Under the pieces are notes generated by a model, which saw nothing but the letters and a program-made list of their open reading frames with translations, was not told the origin of the DNA and searched no databases. A DNA stretch of 64,000 nucleotides from an uncultured Bacteroidia bacterium (GTDB lineage Bacteria > Bacteroidota > Bacteroidia > Bacteroidales > UBA932), in assembly GCA_902790635.1 (NCBI GenBank), contig CADASN010000003.1, positions 1 through 64,000 on the forward strand, written 5' to 3'. This document shows, in pieces, positions 42,234 to 50,137 of this stretch. Both the position numbers and the translations under genes were made by a program. Positions within the stretch are counted from its first letter, which is position 1. Each line of letters starts with the position of its first letter.

Positions 42234-42908
42234 CTACTTGTCCGACCGGGTCAGGATCTTGTCGATCATCCCGTAGGCCAGGGCTTCTTCGGAATTCATC
42301 CAGTAGTCCCGGTCGGCATCGGCGAAGACCTTGTCGTAGGCCTGGCCGCTGTGCGAGGCGATCAGGGAGATCAGCTCGCTGCGGGTCTTCTCGATCTCCT
42401 TGGCGGCGATCAGGATGTCGGATGCCTGTCCGTGCGCACCGCCCATCGGCTGGTGGATCAGCACGCGGGCGTGCGGGAGGGCGGAGCGCTTGCCGTGCGC
42501 ACCGGCGCAGAGCAGGACCGAAGCCATCGAGGCCGCCATGCCCGTGCAGATCGTGGCCACGTCGGGCCGCACCAGCTGCATGGTGTCATAGATGGCCAGG
42601 CCGCTGGACACCTGTCCGCCCGGGCTGTTGATGTAGAGGGAGATGTCCCGGGACGCATCCGTGGACGAGAGGAAGAGCAGCTGGGCCAGGATGATGTTGG
42701 CGACGTCGTCGTCGATCCCGACACCGAGGAAGATGATGCGGTCCATCATCAGGCGGCTGAACACATCCATCGACGCCACGTTGAGCGGGCGCTCCTCGAT
42801 GATGGTCGGGTTGATGTAATCGTCAACGGCCGTGCGGTAGGCATGCAGGGTCATCGGGTTGATCCCGCGGCCCAGGGTGGCGTATTTTTCGAATTCAGTC
42901 TTGGACAT
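42234..42908 (-). CDS. clpP: ATP-dependent Clp protease proteolytic subunit
   Basis: A 224-residue serine peptidase that forms the ClpP tetradecamer. The catalytic Ser lies in TGMAASMASVLLCAG, the His in LIHQPMGGAHGQASD and the Asp in DADRDYWMNSEEAL. The length and oligomerisation regions are standard. The gene is not next to clpX or tig as is common; it starts 12 bp after a kinase-AAA+ fusion gene. Confidence 0.95.
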   Translation of the reverse strand: MSKTEFEKYATLGRGINPMTLHAYRTAVDDYINPTIIEERPLNVASMDVFSRLMMDRIIFLGVGIDDDVANIILAQLLFLSSTDASRDISLYINSPGGQVSSGLAIYDTMQLVRPDVATICTGMAASMASVLLCAGAHGKRSALPHARVLIHQPMGGAHGQASDILIAAKEIEKTRSELISLIASHSGQAYDKVFADADRDYWMNSEEALAYGMIDKILTRSDK

Positions 42909-42920
42909 AGGCTGGGAAGT

Positions 42921-44699
42921 TTAATTGTCGAAACCGATTTTGGGCCGTTTGACAACGGCGGCAAGTGAGGAAGGATTGGCTTTGATGGAGTCCTCCAGGA
43001 TGCGCTGGGAGAGGGGCTCGTCGGCGAGTGCCGCCACCATCGCCGATTCGTTGACGATGAAGGCGATATCGGACGAAGCGTAGTTGTCGGTCAGGGCCGC
43101 CAGGCGCTTGATGTCGATGTCGTCGGACAGCGGCCGGCCCTTGAGGTGCAGCTTGAAGATGGCCGCGCGCGTCTCGGGGTCCGGTGCGGGGATCTCGTAT
43201 TTGAGGTCCATGCGCCCCTTGCGGAGGACGGCCGGATCGATCATGTCCAGGCGGTTGGTGGTGCCGATCACGAAGATGCCGCGTTCGGCGCAGTTGTTCA
43301 GCTGCGAGAGGAATTCATTGACTTCTTCGGCGCGGTTGCGGGCCGAGTCCGAACCGCGGGCGGGGACGAAGGAGTCGAATTCGTCGAAGCAGATCACGGA
43401 CGGAGCGTTCTCCTCGGCTTTCTTGAACAGGTCGGCGATCTTGCCCTGGGTACCGTGGATATAGGTGCTGCCCAGGTCGGAGCCGTTGACGAGGTAGTAG
43501 TTGAAGCCCGACTCCTCGGCGAATTTCTTGGCGAAGAAGGTCTTGCCGCAGCCCGGAGGCCCGTAGAGCAGCATGCCGTTGGGGGGCAGCAGCCGGTACG
43601 CGGCGGCCTTCTTGCGGTCCCGCAGGACCCAGATCACGCGGTTGAGCAGCTCCTGTTTGAGCCCGTCCATCCCGGCCACGTCGGCGAAGCCTCCCTCGCC
43701 GGTCTTGTTGATGCGGGCGGCCAGCCGGACCTGGTCCTCCCGGGGCTCCTGCTTTTCCTCCGGCTTGCCGGTTCCGTCGGCAGGCTCGGCGGGTTTCTTC
43801 CGCGGCGGAGCGGCCTGCTCCCGCGTGACGGACACGCTGTCCGGCGTGAAATTCTCCGACAGGACGTCCAGCAGCACGGAAGCGTCCGGCCGCCGGCTCG
43901 GATCGAGATCCAGTCCCGCTTGCAGGATGGCCTCCATCTCCGGGTCGGCGAGGGTGCCCCGGGGGAAGGACAGCGCGGCCTCGCGGGCGTGGCCGACGCT
44001 GATTTTCTTCGAGTAAAAAGAATCGCGCAGCGAGATGGGACAATGCCAGGGCGCGCGGCCGTAGAGCAGGGTGTAGAGGATCGCCGACACGGCGAAAACG
44101 TCACTCTTGCCGGTGAAAGTCCCGGTCAGCGCCTCCGGGGCCACGTACAGTACATTGAGGTCTTCCAGGGGGAAGGGGACGGCATCCGTCACGTCGGGGG
44201 CGGTGTGGCCCAGGTCGATGATCTTGGGCGTTACGCTGCCGTCTTCTTGGGACTCCAGCAGGATGTTGCGGGGCGTGAGGTCATTGTGGTTCAGGCCCTT
44301 CTCATCATGCAGGTAGGTGATACCCTTGAGGATGGGGATGATGATGGCCTTGGCTTCCGGGGCGGTGAAGGTGCGCCCTTCGCGCAGTACTTCCGACAGG
44401 AGTTTCCCGTTGAAGAAACGGGCGAGGAGGTACTGGAAATCCTTGCCGTTGATCTTGCCCGAGCCGTGCCCGACATGCTGGATGATATTGGGGTGGTCCA
44501 GGTTGCTGCAGAACACGATTTCCGTGACCTGCCCGGCCGTTATCATCTTGGAGGGCATGCGGGTCAGGTCGAAGAATTTCATGAAGAAGGGCTCGCCGTC
44601 GGCGTTCTTGACGAGATAGCTGTCGTTGTACAGGCCTTCCTTGATGAAGCGCTGGACGGTGTATTCCCCGAAGGGGGTATTGTCTGGGAGTCGGATCAT
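42921..44699 (-). CDS. Protein kinase-AAA+ ATPase fusion protein
   Basis: A 592-residue protein with two domains. Residues 1-280 are an STK-type kinase: a degenerate Gly-rich loop (IKEGLYNDSYLV), Lys41 in FFMKFF, catalytic HNDLTPRN (138-145), metal motif DLG in place of DFG (162-164) and an APE motif at about 187. Residues 282-330 are a Pro/Lys/Glu linker. Residues 335-592 are a classic AAA domain: Walker A GPPGCGKT (380-387), pore-type loop STYIHGTQ, Walker B VICFDE (435-440), GTTN sensor and Arg finger RKGRMD. It ends RPKIGFDN. The start at 44699 was preferred to an upstream frame that overlaps alr. It lies 12 bp upstream of clpP. Confidence 0.85.
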   Translation of the reverse strand: MIRLPDNTPFGEYTVQRFIKEGLYNDSYLVKNADGEPFFMKFFDLTRMPSKMITAGQVTEIVFCSNLDHPNIIQHVGHGSGKINGKDFQYLLARFFNGKLLSEVLREGRTFTAPEAKAIIIPILKGITYLHDEKGLNHNDLTPRNILLESQEDGSVTPKIIDLGHTAPDVTDAVPFPLEDLNVLYVAPEALTGTFTGKSDVFAVSAILYTLLYGRAPWHCPISLRDSFYSKKISVGHAREAALSFPRGTLADPEMEAILQAGLDLDPSRRPDASVLLDVLSENFTPDSVSVTREQAAPPRKKPAEPADGTGKPEEKQEPREDQVRLAARINKTGEGGFADVAGMDGLKQELLNRVIWVLRDRKKAAAYRLLPPNGMLLYGPPGCGKTFFAKKFAEESGFNYYLVNGSDLGSTYIHGTQGKIADLFKKAEENAPSVICFDEFDSFVPARGSDSARNRAEEVNEFLSQLNNCAERGIFVIGTTNRLDMIDPAVLRKGRMDLKYEIPAPDPETRAAIFKLHLKGRPLSDDIDIKRLAALTDNYASSDIAFIVNESAMVAALADEPLSQRILEDSIKANPSSLAAVVKRPKIGFDN

Positions 44700-44722
44700 G
44701 GCAGGTGGGTTATCTTCTCTTA

Positions 44723-44730
44723 CAAAGATA
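44723..44730 (-). promoter_or_regulatory. -7 promoter box for the kinase-AAA+/clpP operon
   Basis: TATCTTTG on the minus strand, 24 bp before the start at 44699. It is divergent from the alr box at 44771-44778. Confidence 0.6.
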
Positions 44731-44770
44731 GGGAAAAAACGGCAATATGCGACCTTGCCCGAAAAATTCG

Positions 44771-44778
44771 TATATTTG
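44771..44778 (+). promoter_or_regulatory. -7 promoter box for alr
   Basis: TATATTTG ends 9 bp before the ATG at 44788, so the leader is only a few bases. Confidence 0.6.
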
Positions 44779-44787
44779 TAAATTGGT

Positions 44788-45903
44788 ATGTCGAAAGGGG
44801 AAAACGATTTTTCGCGTCTCGAGCTGCGCCTGCCTGCCTGCAGGAGCAACTACCGCTATTTCCGCGGGCGGCTGAAGCCTTCCACGAAACTGCTCGTGCT
44901 TGTCAAGGCCAACGCCTACGGACACGGAGCCGTGGAATTCGCCACGATGATGCAGCAGGAAGGGGCGGACTACCTGGCCGTCGCACTTCCGCTGGAGGGG
45001 GTCGAACTGCGCCGCAGCGGTATCTCCCTGCCGATCCTGGTCCTGACCTCCGGGACCGATTTCTTCCCGGAGATGATCGAGTACCGCCTGGAGCCGGGCA
45101 TCCCGAACCTCTACACCCTGGAGGCCCTGTGCGCGGAGCTGCGCAGCCGCGGGATCCGGGATTTCCCCATCCATATCAAACTTGACACGGGCATGCACCG
45201 CCTGGGCTTCATGACGGCGGAACTGCCGGCCCTGCTGGACTTCCTCCGGGAGCATCCCGAGGTGCGGGTCAAGTCCATTTATTCCCACCTTGCTGCCGCC
45301 GAGGATCCGGCCGAAGACGCCTTTACCCTGGGGCAGATCGCGATGTTCGAGGCCAATGCCGGGACGGTCACCGAAGCCCTCGGTTACAAGCCGATGTGGC
45401 ACGTCCTGAACTCCGCCGGCATCGAGCGCTTCCCCCAGTACCAGCACGACATGGTGCGCCTGGGCATCGGTATCTACGGGATCAGCGCCCTGCCTGACGT
45501 GCACTTGGCGCCGGTCGCTTCGTTGAAAGTCAAAGTATTGCAAGTCAAGACCCTGGGTCCGGAAGACGGTACGATCGGCTACGGCCGTCACGGCCATGTG
45601 GCGCCGGAAGGCACCGTCATCGCCACCATTCCGGTCGGCTATGCCGACGGGCTGGACCGCCACTTCGGCTGCGGGGTCGCCTCGTTCAATGTCAATGGCC
45701 ACCGGGCTCCCACCATCGGCAACATCTGCATGGACATGTGCATGATCGATGTCACGGGCATCCCCGTGCAGGTCGGTGACACCGTGACCATTTTCGGCGA
45801 GGACCCGACGGTCGGGGAGCTCGCCGCCATCCTGGGGACCATCCCCTACGAGATCCTGACCTCGGTGCCCCGCCGCATCGAGCGGGTAATCCTTCGTAAA
45901 TAA
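44788..45903 (+). CDS. alr: Alanine racemase
   Basis: A 371-residue PLP enzyme that makes D-alanine for peptidoglycan. The PLP lysine is in LVLVKANAYGHG, GMHRLGF is typical of the barrel, the C-terminal tyrosine region is TIGYGRHGHVAPEGT, and NICMDMCMID follows. A normal full-length enzyme. It is followed 13 bp later by the C1 peptidase. Confidence 0.95.
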   Translation: MSKGENDFSRLELRLPACRSNYRYFRGRLKPSTKLLVLVKANAYGHGAVEFATMMQQEGADYLAVALPLEGVELRRSGISLPILVLTSGTDFFPEMIEYRLEPGIPNLYTLEALCAELRSRGIRDFPIHIKLDTGMHRLGFMTAELPALLDFLREHPEVRVKSIYSHLAAAEDPAEDAFTLGQIAMFEANAGTVTEALGYKPMWHVLNSAGIERFPQYQHDMVRLGIGIYGISALPDVHLAPVASLKVKVLQVKTLGPEDGTIGYGRHGHVAPEGTVIATIPVGYADGLDRHFGCGVASFNVNGHRAPTIGNICMDMCMIDVTGIPVQVGDTVTIFGEDPTVGELAAILGTIPYEILTSVPRRIERVILRK

Positions 45904-45916
45904 CTGATAACCAAAT

Positions 45917-47287
45917 ATGAAGAAGACCATTTCTATCCTTGTCGTGGCCCTTTTCGGCCTCGCCGCAGCCGCCCAGCAGACGGGCAGCATCACCCTGGAG
46001 ATGCTTACCGAGATCCGGGGAGGCTATGCCGGAACGCCTGCTGACAAAGCGATCCGCAACGCCCTCAATGCCGCTTCCATCACGGTTCTGGCCGCCAATG
46101 CGGAGAATGCCGGGATGATCGACACCCAGTTCACCGACCGCGTCAAGACCTGGGGCATCACCGACCAGAAGTCCTCCGGCCGCTGCTGGCTCTTCACCGG
46201 GCTGAACGTGCTGCGCGCCGCGGCTTCGGAGAAGCACAATCTCGGGGACTTCCGCTTCTCGCAGAATTACAATTTCTTCTACGACCAGCTCGAGAAGGCC
46301 AACCTCTTCCTGCAGGCCGTCATCGACACGCGGGACAAGCCCTTCGACGACCGCGAGGTGGACTGGCTGTTCAGCAACCCGATCAGCGACGGCGGCACCT
46401 TCACCGGCGTGGCGAACCTGGTGATGAAATACGGTGTCGTCCCGGCGGACGCGATGCCCGAGACCCTCTCGGCCAATAGCACCTCCGCCATGGCCACCCA
46501 GCTCAAGACCCTGCTGCGCCGCGACGGGCTGCAGCTCCGGCAGACGCCCGCCGGCGTCAAGGCCAAGGATCTCCCGGCCTACCTGCAGCAGCAGAAGGTC
46601 GCGATGCTGAAAGATGTCTATCATGTCCTGGCCCTCTGCCTCGGCGAGCCGCCGGCAGAATTCACCTGGAAGGGCCGGACCTATACCCCGAAGGCCTTCT
46701 ACCAGGAACTGCTCGGCTATGACCTGGAGCACAACTACGTGATGCTGATGAACGACCCCTGCCGCGAATACGGCAAGGTCTATGAGATCCAGTACGACCG
46801 CCACCTCTACGACGGCCAGAACTGGCTCTATGTCAACCTTCCCGTCGAGCGCATCAAGGAGATGGCCATCGCCTCCATCAAGGCGAACAAGGCGATGTAT
46901 TTCTCCTGCGACGTGGGCAAGTTCCTCGACCGGGCCAAGGGCGTGGCCGACCTGAACAATTTCGACTACGAGTCCCTGCTGGGCGTGGACCTGTCGATGG
47001 ACAAGCGCCAGCGCGTGATGACCCACGCCAGCGGCTCCTCCCACGCGATGACCCTCATCGCGGTGGACCTCCAGGGCGGCAAGCCGCAGAAATGGATGGT
47101 GGAGAACAGCTGGGGCGCGTCCTCGGGCTACCAGGGCAACATCATCATGACCGACGAGTGGTTCGATGAATACATGTTCCGCCTCGTGGTGGAGAAGCAG
47201 TTCGTCCCCGCCGACGTGCTGAAGATGCTCGACCAGAAGCCCATCCTGCTCCCTGCCTGGGATCCCATGTTCCTGGGGGAAGAGTAA
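45917..47287 (+). CDS. pepC: C1 family cysteine aminopeptidase (PepC/bleomycin hydrolase type)
   Basis: A 456-residue papain-fold aminopeptidase. The N-terminal signal MKKTISILVVALFGLAAAAQ means export, unlike cytoplasmic PepC. The catalytic Cys is in SSGRCWLFTGLN, the His in SGSSHAMTLIAV and the Asn in MVENSWGASSGY. It likely trims peptides in the periplasm or at the surface. It is cotranscribed with alr and followed 3 bp later by addB. Confidence 0.9.
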   Translation: MKKTISILVVALFGLAAAAQQTGSITLEMLTEIRGGYAGTPADKAIRNALNAASITVLAANAENAGMIDTQFTDRVKTWGITDQKSSGRCWLFTGLNVLRAAASEKHNLGDFRFSQNYNFFYDQLEKANLFLQAVIDTRDKPFDDREVDWLFSNPISDGGTFTGVANLVMKYGVVPADAMPETLSANSTSAMATQLKTLLRRDGLQLRQTPAGVKAKDLPAYLQQQKVAMLKDVYHVLALCLGEPPAEFTWKGRTYTPKAFYQELLGYDLEHNYVMLMNDPCREYGKVYEIQYDRHLYDGQNWLYVNLPVERIKEMAIASIKANKAMYFSCDVGKFLDRAKGVADLNNFDYESLLGVDLSMDKRQRVMTHASGSSHAMTLIAVDLQGGKPQKWMVENSWGASSGYQGNIIMTDEWFDEYMFRLVVEKQFVPADVLKMLDQKPILLPAWDPMFLGEE

Positions 47288-47290
47288 GGC

Positions 47291-50137
47291 ATGACCCCTT
47301 TCCTCGACCAGGTCGCGCGGCATTATTATGCGGAAGGGGACGTAGAGCGGCTCTGCTTCATCGTTCCGAACCGGCGCGCGGCCGTGTTTTTCCGCAAGTA
47401 CCTCGGCCAGTGCGTGGCCCGGGGCAGCCGTCCGATGCGTGCTCCGGAGTTGTTCACGATGAACGACTTTTTCTATGCGTGCGCGGGCGTGAAGCACCCG
47501 ACCGACCCGGTGCATCTGCTGCTTGCGCTCTACGAGTGCTACAAGCCGCTCTATGAGGCTTCCGGGGGCCGGGCGGAAGAGTTGGACGACTTCATCTTCT
47601 GGGGCGGTGTGTTGCTCTCGGATTTCGGAGACGTGGACAAATACCTGGTGGACCCGGAGCGGCTCTTCACCAACATCGCCGATTTCCGCGCCCTGCAGGA
47701 TGATTTCGAATACCTCGAAGCGGGGCAGGTGGAAGCCATCCGCCAGTTCCTCTCGCATTTCCGGACCGGAGGCAGGTACAAAGAGGCGTTCCGGCGCATC
47801 TGGGACATCCTGCTCCCGCTGTACAAGCGTTTCAATGCGTACCTGCGCGAGAAGGGGATGTCCTGCGAAGGGCAGGTGTACCGCAGCTTGGCGGAGCGTC
47901 TGAAAGCGGAGCCTGCCGCGGATGTACTCGCGGCGCGATTCCCGGAAGTCCGCAAATATGTCTTCGTCGGGCACAATGCCTTGAACGAGTGCGAGAAACG
48001 CCTGATGCGCCGCCTGCGCGACGCGCATCTGGCCGAGTTCTGCTGGGACTACGGCAAGGGCTGGATCAGCGATCCGCACAACAAATCCTCGCTCTTCCTG
48101 TCGCAGAACGTGCTGGAGTTCCCGCAGGCTTTCGAACCGGATCCGGAAGGGCTTCCGGCGCCGCGGATCCGCGTGCTGGGCGTTCCCTCGGGCGTCGGGC
48201 AGGCCAAACAGCTTCCCGCCATCCTGGAGGAGCTCGGCGCCGGCGGCATCGAGACCGCCGTCGTCCTGCCGGACGAGAATCTCCTGATCCCGGTGCTGAA
48301 TTCGGTTCCGGAGGAGATCCGGGACATTAACGTGACGATGGGCTACCCGATGTCGGGCAGTGCCCTGAGCGCGCTGATGGACGACGTGGCCGCCCTGCAG
48401 ATGCACCTGCGCGGGAAGGACGGCCGGTGGATGTTTTATCACCGGCAGGTGTGGAGCATCTTTTCCAACAGCATTTTCAAGCAGCTTGCCGGACCGGAGG
48501 GGCTGGCCCTGGCCGATGCCGTGCGCAAGGAGCGGCAGTACTATATCCCGCAGGAGAAGCTGAACGGGATTCCGCTGTTTGACCGGATCTTCCAGCCGGT
48601 GGTCAAAGCCCCCGGGGAACGGGATGCGTCCGCCGTCCGCGCGCTTGCGGATTACCAGCTCGGCTTGCTTTCGTATCTGGGCGATCAGCTGCGGGACCTG
48701 CCCGGGATGGCCCTGGAGCTCGATTTCGTCCGCGAATACTACCTCGCCGTGGGGCGGCTGCGCGACTGCAGCCTGCCTGTCCTCCCGGCGACCTATTTCC
48801 GCCTGCTGGGCAAGCTGCTGGGCGCGGCGGCGGTGCCTTTCCGGGGCGAACCGCTCAAAGGCCTGCAGATCATGGGACCGCTGGAGACGCGTGCCCTGGA
48901 TTTCGACAATCTCATCGTGCTGAGCTGCAACGAGGGCGTCTTCCCGCGCCGCAATGTGGCGGCCTCGTTCGTGCCGGCGGAGCTCCGCCGCGGCTTCGGC
49001 CTGCCTACCTATGAGTTCCAGGATGCGGTCTGGGCGTACTATTTCTACCGGATGATCCGGCGCTCGAAGCAGGTCTGGCTGCTCTGCGACACCCGCACGG
49101 AAGGCGTGCGGAGCGGGGAGGAGAGCCGCTACATCAAGCAGCTCGCCCTGCATTTCGGCGCTCCGCTGGAGCGTTATGTCCTGCGCGCGGAGATCGGAAG
49201 CAATGACTCCGCGGAAGCGGTCCCGAAGACGGAAGAACACGTCCGTACCCTCCGGGAAAAGTACCTCTCCGCCTCCGCCCTGCAGAACTACCTCGCCTGC
49301 CCGGCGAAATTCTACTACGCCTCCGTCTGCGGCCTCAAGGAGCAGGAGGAGGTATCCGAGTCGCTGGAAGCCAACGACATCGGCAATGTCTTCCACCTGG
49401 CGATGCAGGAACTTTACGGCCCCGCCGGGGATCCGCAGGCCCGGGAATGGACCGTCCCGCGCGGGTATCTGCAGTCGCTCCTGAAGGACGGCCGCATCCG
49501 GCAGACCGTCCGCCGTCACATGCTGGAAACGCTGAACAGCGACGAAATCACCGGCCGCAACATCATCTTCGAAGACCTGATCGGGCGCTATGTGCGCAAG
49601 ACGGTCGAGCGGGATATCGAACTGCTCGACGTCCGCAGGGCAGACGGATTCCGGATGCTCGGCACGGAGCTGAAGCGGACGGCCGGCATCGACGGTTTCA
49701 ATTTCGTGGGCTACATCGACCGGCTGGACAGCGTCAGCCCCGGGGAAGTGCGGGTGGTCGACTACAAGACCGGCAAGGTCACGGACGAGGATTTTCGCAT
49801 CACGGAAGAGAATGCCGATGCCGTGGTGGAGGCGCTGTTCGGCCCGGACAATGCCAGGCGTCCCAAGATCGCCCTCCAACTTTACCTCTACGACCGCTTC
49901 ATCTCGGGCAGCCCCGTTACGCTGGGTTGCCGGATCGTCAATTCTGTCTACCAGCCCTCGCGCCTGTTCGTCCAGGGGGTGGAACATGTGGCGGTGGGCG
50001 GACGTTTCGTCGAGCTGATGGAGGAGCGCCTCCGCGGACTGCTCGCCGAGATCGCCGACCCGTCCGTACCCTTCCGGCGTACGGAGGACGCGAATACCTG
50101 CAAGTGGTGTGATTTCAAAAACATCTGCGGCCGATGA
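47291..50137 (+). CDS. addB: AddB-type helicase-nuclease subunit
   Basis: A 948-residue protein with a degenerate N-terminal helicase part (FIVPNRRAAVFFRKYL) and a C-terminal PD-(D/E)XK nuclease (RVVDYKTGKVTDEDF). Four cysteines fit the AddB iron-sulfur cluster: one in NYLACPAKFYYAS and three in CKWCDFKNIC at the end. It acts with AddA in end resection and double-strand break repair. It overlaps addA by 4 bp. Confidence 0.88.
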   Translation: MTPFLDQVARHYYAEGDVERLCFIVPNRRAAVFFRKYLGQCVARGSRPMRAPELFTMNDFFYACAGVKHPTDPVHLLLALYECYKPLYEASGGRAEELDDFIFWGGVLLSDFGDVDKYLVDPERLFTNIADFRALQDDFEYLEAGQVEAIRQFLSHFRTGGRYKEAFRRIWDILLPLYKRFNAYLREKGMSCEGQVYRSLAERLKAEPAADVLAARFPEVRKYVFVGHNALNECEKRLMRRLRDAHLAEFCWDYGKGWISDPHNKSSLFLSQNVLEFPQAFEPDPEGLPAPRIRVLGVPSGVGQAKQLPAILEELGAGGIETAVVLPDENLLIPVLNSVPEEIRDINVTMGYPMSGSALSALMDDVAALQMHLRGKDGRWMFYHRQVWSIFSNSIFKQLAGPEGLALADAVRKERQYYIPQEKLNGIPLFDRIFQPVVKAPGERDASAVRALADYQLGLLSYLGDQLRDLPGMALELDFVREYYLAVGRLRDCSLPVLPATYFRLLGKLLGAAAVPFRGEPLKGLQIMGPLETRALDFDNLIVLSCNEGVFPRRNVAASFVPAELRRGFGLPTYEFQDAVWAYYFYRMIRRSKQVWLLCDTRTEGVRSGEESRYIKQLALHFGAPLERYVLRAEIGSNDSAEAVPKTEEHVRTLREKYLSASALQNYLACPAKFYYASVCGLKEQEEVSESLEANDIGNVFHLAMQELYGPAGDPQAREWTVPRGYLQSLLKDGRIRQTVRRHMLETLNSDEITGRNIIFEDLIGRYVRKTVERDIELLDVRRADGFRMLGTELKRTAGIDGFNFVGYIDRLDSVSPGEVRVVDYKTGKVTDEDFRITEENADAVVEALFGPDNARRPKIALQLYLYDRFISGSPVTLGCRIVNSVYQPSRLFVQGVEHVAVGGRFVELMEERLRGLLAEIADPSVPFRRTEDANTCKWCDFKNICGR

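Noticed and set aside
42144-42968. A plus-strand frame over clpP
   Set aside because: Antisense shadow through the rpmH terminator and clpP.
45752-49987. A 1411-codon open frame on the minus strand
   Set aside because: It runs antisense to alr, pepC and addB, all of which have clear motifs, and has no domain pattern of its own. Long antisense frames are expected at this GC content.
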